A DNA stretch of 64,000 nucleotides from Neobacillus niacini (GTDB lineage: Bacteria > Bacillota > Bacilli > Bacillales > Cytobacillaceae), in the NCBI RefSeq assembly GCF_000759675.1, contig NZ_BAWM01000011.1:1-64000 (forward strand). The letters run 5' to 3'. The notes under the pieces were generated by a model. The model was given only the letters and a program-made list of their open reading frames with translations. It ran no database searches and was not told the DNA's origin. Shown here in pieces: positions 43,310 through 52,060 of the stretch. Both the position numbers and the translations under genes were made by a program. Within the stretch, counting starts at the first letter, position 1; each line of letters opens with the position of its first letter.

Positions 43310-43876
43310 ATGTCGACTAAAAGACCGTATGATCCATATGATTCTTTCAAAAGGTATAGTGAAATGTGGGAAAAACAAATAAATGATTTTCTTTTTCTTT
43401 TGTCAAATAACAATGAATTTGTCAAAATGTCAAAAGTAGGGACTGAGGCACACTCTCGATACCTAGAAGCATTTAAAAAGAATCAAGAGGCACTTGCAGG
43501 TGTACTCAATATTCCAACTAAAAATGACTTGGCAAATGTAGCTTCGTTAACAATTCAAACGGAAGAAAAAATTGAATCCCTTGAGGCACACATTTGGGAT
43601 TTACAGGATTCAGTGAAATCACAAAGTAAAGAAATTGAAACTGTTGTAGAGGTATCCAAGGAAATTATTAAACTAACAAAACAACTAAAAACAGAGTTAG
43701 TAAAAACGAAAAAGGAACTAGCAGATTCAAAGGATCTGCAAAGTGAACTACAAGAGATAAAGTTCGAGCTAAATAAATTAAATAATCTTAAAGATGAAAT
43801 AGAGATACTTAAAAGCCACGTTGAAAAAGACAATCAAAAAGAACCCGACTTAACAGGAGCTGGCTCAACAAAATAA
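43310..43876 (+). CDS. phaR: Class IV PHA synthase subunit PhaR
   Basis: ATG 43310 follows GAGGTG. The 188-aa product begins STKRPYDPYDSFKRYSEMWE, the usual PhaR opening, and carries LAGVLNIPTKNDLANVASLT. A long coiled coil occupies about residues 80-175. PhaR binds PhaC to form the active class IV synthase of Bacillus. It lies 22 bp upstream of phaC. Confidence 0.85.
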   Translation: MSTKRPYDPYDSFKRYSEMWEKQINDFLFLLSNNNEFVKMSKVGTEAHSRYLEAFKKNQEALAGVLNIPTKNDLANVASLTIQTEEKIESLEAHIWDLQDSVKSQSKEIETVVEVSKEIIKLTKQLKTELVKTKKELADSKDLQSELQEIKFELNKLNNLKDEIEILKSHVEKDNQKEPDLTGAGSTK

Positions 43877-43898
43877 GTAATAAAGGGGGGCTAAAGAA

Positions 43899-44966
43899 GT
43901 GGCAGTTGAAACACCATTTAAGGATTTATTTCCACCATTAGAATCTGAAAAAGAATTGAAACGCTGGAAGCATGTTTTTCAATTATTAAATGAACCTGAA
44001 CCGAAAATAGGTCATACTCCTAGGACAGATGTTTGGAAAAAAAATAAATCAGTTTTATGGTATTATCCAGCAAAACAAAAAAAATATGGAATTCCATTAT
44101 TTTTCGTCTATTCCTTATTTAATAAACCATACATTCTTGATATTGCCCCGAAGGCCAGCGTGATTGAGGGACTTACAAACCGTGGGTATGATGTGTATTT
44201 ATTAGATTGGGGTACTCCAGGGTATGAAGATAAAAATATGGGTCTGGATACATATATCCAAAAGTATTTAAGGACTGCAGTTAAGCGTGCTATCCGCCAT
44301 TCTGGTGCGGAAGAGATTACACTTGTTGGTTATTGCCTAGGCGGGACTATTGCTTCGATATATGCTTCGATTGCTGAAGAACCGATTAAAAACTTGATTG
44401 TTGCAACTGTTCCCATAGATTTTACAGCTTTTGTTGGTCCAGATAAATGGGCAGAGGGTCTAAGGAATGGTGATTTTCATGTTGATCGCTTAATTGACGT
44501 TTATGGAAACCTTCCGTCATCCTATGTGGAAGCTATGTTTCGAGCTGTATCAGCTCCAATTTATTTTAGTCACTATACAATGCTGTTGAATCGAGCCAAT
44601 GATCCTCGATATGTGGATAAATGGCGTCGAATGAATAAATGGACTACAGATCAGGTTCCATTTGCGGGTGAGGCATTTAGACAATTAACGAATGACCTTT
44701 TTAAGGGGAACAAGCTTGTTAAAGGCGAATTAATGATTGGAAATAAAAATGCTGATTTAAAAAATATTAAATCGAACTTATTTGTTATTTCCTCATCAAA
44801 CGATAATTTAGTTTTAGAACAACAAAGCTTGCCAATTATGGATTTAGTTGCTAGTGAGGATAAGACGTACAAGTTGGTTGAAGCAGGTCATGTTTCCTTA
44901 GCATTAACCGGATTGTTCGCAGTAGTTGTGGATGAGTGGGCTTCAACTCGTTCAAATCCGCTGTAA
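43899..44966 (+). CDS. phaC: Class IV polyhydroxyalkanoate synthase PhaC
   Basis: The start is GTG 43899 behind GGGGGG. The 355-aa alpha/beta-hydrolase-fold enzyme has the PHA-synthase lipase-like box GYCLGG with catalytic C146. D302 (SSNDNLV) and H331 (EAGHVSL) complete the triad. GTPGYEDKNMGLDTYI and the short N-terminus fit class III/IV synthases. It polymerises (R)-3-hydroxyacyl-CoA with PhaR. No phaB reductase gene is in the operon, so the precursor supply is encoded elsewhere. Confidence 0.93.
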   Translation: MAVETPFKDLFPPLESEKELKRWKHVFQLLNEPEPKIGHTPRTDVWKKNKSVLWYYPAKQKKYGIPLFFVYSLFNKPYILDIAPKASVIEGLTNRGYDVYLLDWGTPGYEDKNMGLDTYIQKYLRTAVKRAIRHSGAEEITLVGYCLGGTIASIYASIAEEPIKNLIVATVPIDFTAFVGPDKWAEGLRNGDFHVDRLIDVYGNLPSSYVEAMFRAVSAPIYFSHYTMLLNRANDPRYVDKWRRMNKWTTDQVPFAGEAFRQLTNDLFKGNKLVKGELMIGNKNADLKNIKSNLFVISSSNDNLVLEQQSLPIMDLVASEDKTYKLVEAGHVSLALTGLFAVVVDEWASTRSNPL

Positions 44967-45013
44967 ATTTTTGTACTAAAGGTAAGTGCAAGCTTATATA
45001 ATGTTTAGGGAGA

Positions 45014-45036
45014 AAGGGAAGGATGGTCCTTCCCTT
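45014..45036. terminator. Terminator between phaC and the convergent hydrolase gene
   Basis: A perfect 10-bp stem (AAGGGAAGGA/TCCTTCCCTT, loop TGG); CTTTTTT follows after a short spacer. It overlaps the stop of the minus-strand gene. Confidence 0.65.
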
Positions 45037-45805
45037 AACTTGCTTTTTTATGTTTATTTAAAAAGTTACGAAGCACCTCGTTAAAGGCTTCTTTTGCCTC
45101 GAGCTTAGCAATATGTCCTGTATTTCTAAAAATGACAAATTCAGAGTGCCTAATTTGTTTATGCATTAATAATTGTATCCAAACAGGTGTGACTGAATCA
45201 TATTGACCACCAATAATTAAAGTCGGAACCTTTATCATTGGGAGCAAACATAAATTATTTACCTTAAGGCATGCTTTCATTGAAGGGAGGTAATATTCAC
45301 GATTAGGCTGATAAAATTTTTTGAACTTCTCAATGTTTTCGTCAGTCCATGAGTAGAGGCAAACTCGTGCTGCTATATTTTTTTGCTCCTCGATGGAAAA
45401 TGATTCTGATCGTAGCTTGCGAAATTTTAAAAATATCTCTCCGATATGTTTTGGTGCATAATGGAAAGTACTTACGAGCATAAGGGACCGACACATTCCT
45501 GGTGCCTGACGATAGATTTCTTGAGCAACCATCCCGCCCATTGATAACCCACAGATGTGAGCGCTTTGAATCCCAAGACCCTTTAACAAGCAAATAACAT
45601 CGAGTGCAAAGTTTGAAATGGAAATTTCCTCATTGGTAATATACTCTCCATGTCCCCTTAAATCTGGAATAATCAGATCATACTGTTCTGCAAACTCAAA
45701 CTGGTTGGACCAGCCTTCCTTTATTTCGCCAAGTCCATGAATAAAAACCAAAGGCTCACCAGCACCCATTCGTATATACGGTATTCCACAAAATAACTCA
45801 CCCAA
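45035..45805 (-). CDS. Alpha/beta hydrolase
   Basis: The 256-aa protein begins with the GxGEPLVFIHGLG oxyanion strand. It has DLRGHGEY, nucleophile elbow CGLSMGGM, the acid in IIGGQYDSVTP and the histidine in RNTGHIAKLEA. It is a separate branch from the 41137-41940 hydrolase. Position next to phaC allows, but does not show, a link to polymer or acyl-ester turnover. Confidence 0.85.
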   Translation of the reverse strand: MGELFCGIPYIRMGAGEPLVFIHGLGEIKEGWSNQFEFAEQYDLIIPDLRGHGEYITNEEISISNFALDVICLLKGLGIQSAHICGLSMGGMVAQEIYRQAPGMCRSLMLVSTFHYAPKHIGEIFLKFRKLRSESFSIEEQKNIAARVCLYSWTDENIEKFKKFYQPNREYYLPSMKACLKVNNLCLLPMIKVPTLIIGGQYDSVTPVWIQLLMHKQIRHSEFVIFRNTGHIAKLEAKEAFNEVLRNFLNKHKKAS

Positions 45806-45957
45806 ATAAACTACCTCCTATGGTCTGTCATATTTAACTTTTTTGCCATAATTCGGATAGTGTAAACAGGTATAATGTTGTAATTAACATATTATATATT
45901 TCTTCTTTGCATAATATTACCAATAGGTGTAAATTACATATATCTGGACATAAAAAA

Positions 45958-45981
45958 GGACAATCAACTTGGCGATTGTCC
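45958..45981 (-). terminator. Terminator of the PepSY/two-component operon
   Basis: GGACAATC/GATTGTCC stem, with a six-T run on the minus strand after the stem. Confidence 0.8.
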
Positions 45982-45991
45982 TTCCTTATAT

Positions 45992-46543
45992 TTATCCATC
46001 GATCCCGCTGTCATCACTGCCTCTACCCTTGTCATCATCGTCATCATCATCATCATCATCATCATACCGATCATCTCTGCTCTCATCATCAAACTTTACT
46101 CTGGTGATTTTCCCAGTTTCAGCATCGACTCGAACGTCAACCTCGCCTCGATCTGACTGAATCTCAAATTTATATTCAAGTCTGCCATGTTCCATTTCTT
46201 TTTCAACCTCTGTAATTTTGCCGTTAACTTCATTGGTAGCGATTTTTGCTGCTTCTTCAACGGAAAGCGTGGAAGTGTTTGTTGATTGGGTAGATGAAGA
46301 ATTACTGTCGTCATCATATGATTCTACTTTGTAAAATGTTTGACCATGCTCTGTTTCTAACTCAATTTCCTGACCTGGTTTAATTTCAGGTAGATTTTGT
46401 GTACCAAGATTAATGAATGAATTTTTATCATCTACATGAACGGAATCATCCGGACGAGTATCATTTTTAGATGCACCTACTGCAATTGCTCCTCCCAAAA
46501 CTAGTAACGATGACACAACACCTATCAAAGCTTTATTTTTCAT
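45992..46543 (-). CDS. ykoI: PepSY-domain secreted protein with poly-aspartate tail (YkoI-like)
   Basis: The 183-aa product has an N-terminal signal/anchor (KALIGVVSSLLVLGGAIAVG). One PepSY domain occupies about residues 95-155 (LSVEEAAKIATNEVNGKITEVE, YKFEIQSDRGEVDVRVDAETG). An Asp-rich tail follows, with an uninterrupted run of eleven Asp residues. PepSY domains are thought to modulate extracellular proteases or bind metals or peptides. It is last in a regulator-kinase-PepSY-PepSY operon, the same gene set as B. subtilis ykoGHIJ. The Asp run suggests cation binding; it is encoded by a trinucleotide repeat and could vary in length. Confidence 0.78.
   Translation of the reverse strand: MKNKALIGVVSSLLVLGGAIAVGASKNDTRPDDSVHVDDKNSFINLGTQNLPEIKPGQEIELETEHGQTFYKVESYDDDSNSSSTQSTNTSTLSVEEAAKIATNEVNGKITEVEKEMEHGRLEYKFEIQSDRGEVDVRVDAETGKITRVKFDDESRDDRYDDDDDDDDDDDKGRGSDDSGIDG
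46031..46074. repeat. Trinucleotide (TCA)n repeat encoding a poly-Asp run
   Basis: About fourteen near-perfect TCA units, with one TCG interruption, encode Asp codons on the minus strand. Slippage would change the tail length without shifting the frame. Confidence 0.7.
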
Positions 46544-46662
46544 TTTCTTTTCCTCCTTTTTGTTATTACCTTTCTACACTTTCAGTATATCCACCAAAAA
46601 TGAGAGTAAAAGGATAGAAACATTAGAAATCAATGAGAAAAATAATAGTTTCCTGCGCCTTA

Positions 46663-47430
46663 TCACTCTTCGTCATCATCATCGTCTTTTTCCTTCTGTT
46701 TATTTTCGTGGTCATCCCAGGCTACTGACATTACACCCCCTGTAATAGCATGAATTTGAACGGTTGCTTCACGATCATCGTTTGTTTCTATTTTTATAAG
46801 GTAATAGGTTTGATTATTTTCAGTTTCAAGCCAAATATCATCAACCTCGCCCTGAACCTGTGTACGTGAAATTTCTACAGCCTCTTTTTCTGTCAAAGTT
46901 TTAGGCGGTTGATTAATTGATATTGAGGTAGAAGAGAGGACGGTGCCTGAAACAGCATCGACTGTAATCGTTGTCTGATTTTCTATGTCATTCACAATGG
47001 CCTTATAAAATGAATCAGAGCCGTTATCTATTTTTTCTAATGAAGCAATTGTTCCATTCACAACCAGAGAGCGGATAATTTCTTTTATTTTTTCTTCTGT
47101 TAATTCAACTTTTTTGGGGGGAGATTGTGATGGCGTTGGCTTTGATGTTTCAGTATCTGTTTGTGTGAAAGATAAAACTTTACCACTAGAGGAATCTAGC
47201 TTAATGGTGTAAAAATGATTTTGTTTTTCAAGTTCTATATGATACTGTTGATTGGCTAATTTTATTGATGAGACCCTTCCTTGATAGCGCCCGTTAACGA
47301 GCTTCTCGGCTTCCTCTTCTGTTAACATGTCCGCTGACGGAGTAAGTTTTCCAAATTGCTGAAAGCTGACAACAACAATTACAAAGATTATAGAGCAAAT
47401 CGCCAGCCAAAACCAAGATATTTTTTTCAT
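46663..47430 (-). CDS. ykoJ: Multi-PepSY-domain membrane-anchored protein (YkoJ-like)
   Basis: The 255-aa product has an N-terminal anchor (FWLAICSIIFVIVVVSF). Three PepSY-like units follow: around 37-85 (LTEEEAEKLVNGRYQGRVSS), 110-165 (LTEEKIKEIIRSLVVNGTIA) and 180-240 (LTEKEAVEISRTQVQGEVDD). The tail is again acidic (KDDDDDEE). It is encoded between the kinase and the second PepSY gene and is probably displayed outside the membrane. It may feed back on the kinase or bind cations. Confidence 0.78.
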   Translation of the reverse strand: MKKISWFWLAICSIIFVIVVVSFQQFGKLTPSADMLTEEEAEKLVNGRYQGRVSSIKLANQQYHIELEKQNHFYTIKLDSSSGKVLSFTQTDTETSKPTPSQSPPKKVELTEEKIKEIIRSLVVNGTIASLEKIDNGSDSFYKAIVNDIENQTTITVDAVSGTVLSSTSISINQPPKTLTEKEAVEISRTQVQGEVDDIWLETENNQTYYLIKIETNDDREATVQIHAITGGVMSVAWDDHENKQKEKDDDDDEE

Positions 47431-47494
47431 TTTAAATTCACCACCTTATCTACAATTATTTTCTTATATTAAAATGAGAAAGTGATGAGAATTC

Positions 47495-48859
47495 CTATAA
47501 TTTTTCAAATTTTTTTATAAGAAGAGTGGCAGTAGTTCCAATACCAGCTGCACTGTCCAGTTGTACTCCTATTCCAATTGCATCGGCAATTTCCTTGGCA
47601 ATCGATAACCCAAGACCAGAACCGCCTTGTTTTCTGCTTCTAGCTTTATCTACTCGATAAAACCTATCAAAAACCTTTGGGAGTTCGCTTTCTTGGATGC
47701 CTATTCCACGATCGATAATTTTGATATAAATTTCATTGTTCTCTTTCCCTAGTTCCACTGAAATGATGTCATCACTATATTTCCGTGCATTGTCTAAAAA
47801 AATAAACAACAGCTGCTTGAGCTTTTTTTCATCAGTTTCAAAGAATAAGGGAGCTTCATTCACAGCAGCGAATTTAATTTCACGATTGTAAGCGTTCCTG
47901 AATGCATTTACAGTTTGGTCTATTAACTGATTGAGATTTACCTGGTTAATCTCGATATTCCACTGTTCATGGTGCCTTGCTAGCATCAACAGCTGCTCGG
48001 TCATTTCCTTCATACGGAGTGCTTCAGAGTGTATGGCTTCAATCGATTCTGTGAATAGCTGTGGTTCCCTTAAGCCTCTTCTTTTTAATAGACTTGCGTA
48101 ACTTTCAATTATGGTCAAAGGGGTTTTAAGTTCATGTGATGCATTTGAAACAAACTGCTCCTGTTTTTCAAAGTTCATTTCTAAAAGATCAATCATATGG
48201 TTAAAGGTTTGACCCATTTGAAAGAGCTCATCTTTCGATTTACTTTCTAGCTTTAGACGCTTAAACGTTCCGCTTTTCCTTATTTCTGTCATTGTTTTAA
48301 TCATAGATGTGACGGGCTTTGTAATAAAGTTACTAAGTAACCGGCTGGAAACTAAGACAGGAATCAGCGCAAGCAGTGTGACCAAGATTAAGACTAGACG
48401 AAGAATAGATAAAATCTTCGTTGCTGTCTCCATACTTTTGGTTATCTGAAGATTGGCAACACTACCGTCTTGCATGATGATTGGCATTGATTCAAAGGTA
48501 TAGTGACGTTTCTCGGATTCTATCGTTTTGCTGACTTCACTTCTATAAAATACTGATTTCCTCTTACTAAGGTTTTGCTCGCCAGCGCTAGTAAACGCAG
48601 GGGGATTGTTGTTATCCTCAGTCACAATTTGTATCATACCGTTTATAGGAACGTAGGATCTAAGTAGGGAATCATTGGGGATTTTTCCAAGAGATTCTCC
48701 GAAATTATCGGATATCTTCTCCATCTCCTTATGTGCGGTAGTAAGCTCGCTGTCGAGAAGTAACGTGCTGAATGTATAATAAACAGTAATATTTAAGATC
48801 AGCAGCAGCAGGGCAAACAAAAAAGCTGTATAAAGGTTAATTTTATTTCTCAGTTTCAT
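47495..48859 (-). CDS. ykoH: Sensor histidine kinase, YkoH-like
   Basis: The 454-aa protein has two transmembrane helices (about 11-33 and 155-180) flanking an extracellular sensor of about 120 residues. A HAMP segment follows, then HisKA (FVSNASHELKTPLTIIESYA) and HATPase motifs (DNARKYS, DRGIGI, GSGLGLSIAKEIA). It overlaps the regulator gene by 4 bp. The extracellular sensor plus co-encoded PepSY proteins point to an envelope signal. Confidence 0.88.
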   Translation of the reverse strand: MKLRNKINLYTAFLFALLLLILNITVYYTFSTLLLDSELTTAHKEMEKISDNFGESLGKIPNDSLLRSYVPINGMIQIVTEDNNNPPAFTSAGEQNLSKRKSVFYRSEVSKTIESEKRHYTFESMPIIMQDGSVANLQITKSMETATKILSILRLVLILVTLLALIPVLVSSRLLSNFITKPVTSMIKTMTEIRKSGTFKRLKLESKSKDELFQMGQTFNHMIDLLEMNFEKQEQFVSNASHELKTPLTIIESYASLLKRRGLREPQLFTESIEAIHSEALRMKEMTEQLLMLARHHEQWNIEINQVNLNQLIDQTVNAFRNAYNREIKFAAVNEAPLFFETDEKKLKQLLFIFLDNARKYSDDIISVELGKENNEIYIKIIDRGIGIQESELPKVFDRFYRVDKARSRKQGGSGLGLSIAKEIADAIGIGVQLDSAAGIGTTATLLIKKFEKL

Positions 48860-49560
48860 TTGGCATCCTTCATGACATAACCAATACCGCGAACAGTATG
48901 AATTAATGAGGGTAAGTGCGGCAGGTCTATTTTTTTCCTAACATACCGGATATAAACATCAACTACATTGGTATCTCCAAAAAAGTCATAACCCCATACT
49001 GCGTCTAAAATTTGATCTCTGCTCAAAACCTGACGTTTATGAACCATAAGATAAACTAGTAAATCAAATTCTCTTGGAGTCAATTCGATAGGTTCTCCAG
49101 CCCGTATCACTTCTCTTGATTTTTGATCAATGCTTAAATCAGCAAAGCGCAGCAGGTCACCGTTTTCATTCTGAGGTTGTTCCACCTTCTTCATTCGTAA
49201 GGCAGCACGTATTCTCGCTAACAGTTCTTCAATTTGAAAGGGCTTTGTAATATAATCGTTCGCCCCAAGGTCTAGACCGGACACTTTATCTTCAACAGAG
49301 CTTTTTGCTGTTAAAAGTATGACAGGAGTATGGAGATCATTTTTTCGAATTCGACGAAGAAGTTCAATCCCGCTTAATCCTGGCAGCATGACATCCAATA
49401 AGATTAAATCCCAACTTCCGGTACGATAGGCTCTTAGAGCCTCAAGGCCGTCGATTACTTTTGTTACTGAATATCCTTCATATTCAAGTTCAAGCTCTAA
49501 TACTCTTGCAATCTTTTCTTCATCCTCAACAACCAAAATACTCCCTTTTTTTGTGGACAT
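48856..49560 (-). CDS. ykoG: OmpR-family response regulator, YkoG-like
   Basis: The 234-aa product has a receiver domain with phospho-acceptor D56 (DLILLDVMLPG) and the conserved lysine in ANDYITKPF. The C-terminal winged helix carries ELTPREFDLLVYLMVHKRQV and VVDVYIRYVRKKID. It is the first gene of the operon on the minus strand and is the cognate regulator of the following kinase. Confidence 0.9.
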   Translation of the reverse strand: MSTKKGSILVVEDEEKIARVLELELEYEGYSVTKVIDGLEALRAYRTGSWDLILLDVMLPGLSGIELLRRIRKNDLHTPVILLTAKSSVEDKVSGLDLGANDYITKPFQIEELLARIRAALRMKKVEQPQNENGDLLRFADLSIDQKSREVIRAGEPIELTPREFDLLVYLMVHKRQVLSRDQILDAVWGYDFFGDTNVVDVYIRYVRKKIDLPHLPSLIHTVRGIGYVMKDAK

Positions 49561-49738
49561 TTGGATTCTCCTCTATATTTATTTCTACATTCTATTCGGC
49601 AATATTAAGATAAAAACCTTTCGAACATATGGTCATACTTTATTAAACATGTTAATCAAAAAAATATTAATATTTTGTGAACGAATAACCATCTTCAATC
49701 GTTATACAGATGGATGAAGGTTTATGGGGGGAGAAATT

Positions 49739-50653
49739 TTGGCAAATATCATTGAGGTCAATAAAGTAAGCAAACAGTTTAATCAGCGTGAAATATTAAA
49801 AGATGTCTCTTTTTCAATTAAAGAAGGAAGTATTAATGGGCTGCTTGGTCCAAACGGGGCAGGGAAAACAACGATTATCCGTCTATTAAATGGGGTCATT
49901 GATCCAACAACTGGAATGATGAAGGTGATGAGTTTTGACCCCAAAAAACAGGGCGATGAGATTAGAAAAAGAGTAGGAATTGTTACAGAAAGTGCAAGTC
50001 TTTATCATGATATGACGGCATGGGACAATCTTGTCTTCTTTTCAAAAATATATGGAAAATACGATACGAAGCGAATCACACATTTGCTTGAGCAATTCGA
50101 TATGCTTGCCTATAAGGACCAATTAGTTGGGAGCTTTTCTACAGGTATGAAAAAAAGAATCTCACTTGCAAAGGCTTTATTACATAAACCTAGACTTTTA
50201 TTTTTAGATGAACCGACAAATGGTTTAGACCCTGAGGGAATAAATGAGGTAATTCGCTATTTACATAAAGTGAATCAAGAAGAAGGTGTAACCATCCTAA
50301 TTTGCTCACATGTTCTCCATCAGCTAGAAACAATCTGTGATTCTTATTTGTTCCTGAATGAGGGCAGGATAGTTGAAAAAGGAGCAAAGAAGGAATTAGA
50401 GGATAAATATTTAAATGAAATTAAGTTATTAGTAGAAACGGGGCTTAATCCGCTTAATACCCAAACTTACAAGGGATACACATACAGTAGAAGAGGGACC
50501 CATCAATTAGAATTTATCCTTGCCTCAAAAGAAGAGATTACTCCTTTATTAGCTAGTATTCTTAATGAAACATGGGTTCATAATTGTGAGATAACCAATA
50601 GAAGTCTTGAGGCGCTTTATTTTAATATTCGGGGAGGAAAAGGAGTTGAATAA
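49739..50653 (+). CDS. ABC transporter ATP-binding protein (NatA/CcmA-like)
   Basis: The start is taken as TTG 49739 (LANIIEVNKVSKQF) behind GGGGGGAG; ATG 49724 lies on the ribosome site itself. The protein is about 304 aa. It has Walker A GPNGAGKTT, a signature variant FSTGMKKRISLA, and Walker B LLFLDEPTNGLDPEG. The accessory C-terminal domain fits drug/sodium exporters. It overlaps the next gene, its permease. Confidence 0.9.
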   Translation: MANIIEVNKVSKQFNQREILKDVSFSIKEGSINGLLGPNGAGKTTIIRLLNGVIDPTTGMMKVMSFDPKKQGDEIRKRVGIVTESASLYHDMTAWDNLVFFSKIYGKYDTKRITHLLEQFDMLAYKDQLVGSFSTGMKKRISLAKALLHKPRLLFLDEPTNGLDPEGINEVIRYLHKVNQEEGVTILICSHVLHQLETICDSYLFLNEGRIVEKGAKKELEDKYLNEIKLLVETGLNPLNTQTYKGYTYSRRGTHQLEFILASKEEITPLLASILNETWVHNCEITNRSLEALYFNIRGGKGVE

Positions 50654-51488
50654 AAATTTAATCTTAACTATTGCAAGGAAAGATATGAAAGCTACTTTTT
50701 CATCCAAAAAGGTTTGGGTTCCAATGATCATCGTTGCCTTACTCTTATGTATTGTAGTTCCCGCGGGTATTGCCTATTTCGGAATCCACTTTGATATTGT
50801 TGGGAATTCTGCAAAAGATATAGAAAAACCAATAAATGCATTTATTGAAAATTTTCCTAATGAGGATATGAGAAATACTCTAATAGCATTGCCAACTCTT
50901 GGGTATAAATTTGTATATTTTTTCTTAACCTTTATGATGATTCCCTTTTTCTTGATGTTGGCCATTATTAATTCGATGGTTACTTCATCGAATAGTTTTG
51001 TAGGTGAGAAGGAAAGAAATACGTTAGAAACATTGTTGTTTGCGCCTATTTCAATTAAAGACTTATTTATTGGAAAAGTAGTAGCATCCCTGATTCCAAC
51101 CTTAAGTATTTCCTTTGCAGCATTTATCATTAATTTAATTATTGTTAATGTAATCACTTATCCGCACTTTGAAGTGATCTTGTATTTTAACTCAACCTGG
51201 ATTATTTTAATGTTTTGGGTAATTCCAATATTAGTTCTGTTTAATATCATCTTGAATGTCTTGATTTCAGCCAAGGTCAAATCGTTCCAAGAAGCCCAGC
51301 AATTTGGCGGAATCCTGGTGTTACCAATCGTTGGAATCGTAATTAGCCAAGCAAGTGGAATGTTCTTCTTAAGCCCATTAACATTATTCCTAATAGGCGC
51401 TGTTTTACTAATATGCAACCTATTCCTAATAAAACTGGTCACTAAATTCAACAACAGAAACACACTATTCCAAAGCCAAATACACTAA
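50646..51488 (+). CDS. ABC-2-type transporter permease (NatB-like)
   Basis: The start is TTG 50646 with GGAGGAAAAGGAG upstream, overlapping the ATPase gene by 8 bp. The product of about 280 aa has a first helix at about 23-45, an extracellular loop, then five helices. EKERNTLETLLFAPISIKDLF, then IGKVVA, is the conserved coupling loop of ABC-2 exporters such as NatB. Substrate is unknown; sodium or a peptide is possible. Confidence 0.88.
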   Translation: MNKNLILTIARKDMKATFSSKKVWVPMIIVALLLCIVVPAGIAYFGIHFDIVGNSAKDIEKPINAFIENFPNEDMRNTLIALPTLGYKFVYFFLTFMMIPFFLMLAIINSMVTSSNSFVGEKERNTLETLLFAPISIKDLFIGKVVASLIPTLSISFAAFIINLIIVNVITYPHFEVILYFNSTWIILMFWVIPILVLFNIILNVLISAKVKSFQEAQQFGGILVLPIVGIVISQASGMFFLSPLTLFLIGAVLLICNLFLIKLVTKFNNRNTLFQSQIH

Positions 51489-51491
51489 CAC

Positions 51492-51530
51492 AAAAAGACA
51501 CTGTCCACCTGGAGTGGACAGTGTCTTTTT
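51492..51530. terminator. Strong bidirectional terminator
   Basis: A perfect 16-bp stem (AAAAAGACACTGTCCA/TGGACAGTGTCTTTTT, 7-nt loop). Confidence 0.92.
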
Positions 51531-51720
51531 GTGGTGCCTGTCACCGAATTAATGAAAACGATGTTTAGTCTAATAAGAGGTTATAAAAGTAACCTAAATA
51601 AACTATTAAATTTCTCTTAAATAAAGTGGCAAGAAAATTTTTTTTATTATAACGAATAAAATATTTGAATTTTTAGAAAACTAACAGTATAATAAGAAAA
51701 AGCTCAAGGAGTTGATTTCC

Positions 51721-51915
51721 ATGGAAAAGAGATTATTAAATTCACCACAACAGACAGACGAAAACAATGATTCTGTAATTGCTGAAATGTTTTTAAACCA
51801 CGCCTTGATTGAATTTAGAAGAGATGTGCTCCGTAAGGAAATCGACCTCTCCTTACAAGAAAGAAATAAGGAAGCTTTCCTCAAGTTATCTGAGGAATTA
51901 AAGAAAATTTCATAG
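51721..51915 (+). CDS. IDEAL-domain small protein
   Basis: ATG 51721 follows AAGGAG. The 64-aa product contains AEMFLNHALIEFRRDVLRKE, then IDLSLQERNKEAFLKLSEEL. This is the IDEAL domain of short Bacillus proteins, named for a conserved I-D-x-A-L motif (here IDLSL). It is soluble and helical. Function is unknown; IDEAL domains also occur in the YpiB and ComK-linked context. Confidence 0.75.
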   Translation: MEKRLLNSPQQTDENNDSVIAEMFLNHALIEFRRDVLRKEIDLSLQERNKEAFLKLSEELKKIS

Positions 51916-51948
51916 CAAAAAGTTTTCTAACAGACTTTATTTATATTG

Positions 51949-51982
51949 GAAGCCCTTTTCTCATTAGATAGGGCTTCTTTTG
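51949..51982 (+). terminator. Terminator after the IDEAL-domain gene
   Basis: GAAGCCCT/AGGGCTTC stem with 13-nt loop followed by TTTTG. Confidence 0.8.
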
Positions 51983-52060
51983 TTTTTGATATTCCTGTAT
52001 GATGAAAAAAGCTGATATTGAAGAGAAATGTATTGTCTGAAGGGAAATAGGTGAGCAACT

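Noticed and set aside
46031..46074. CRISPR-like short repeat
   Set aside because: It is a simple trinucleotide run without spacers.
45907..46160. His- and Ser-rich ORFs on the plus strand
   Set aside because: They are antisense readings of the poly-Asp trinucleotide repeat in the PepSY gene.
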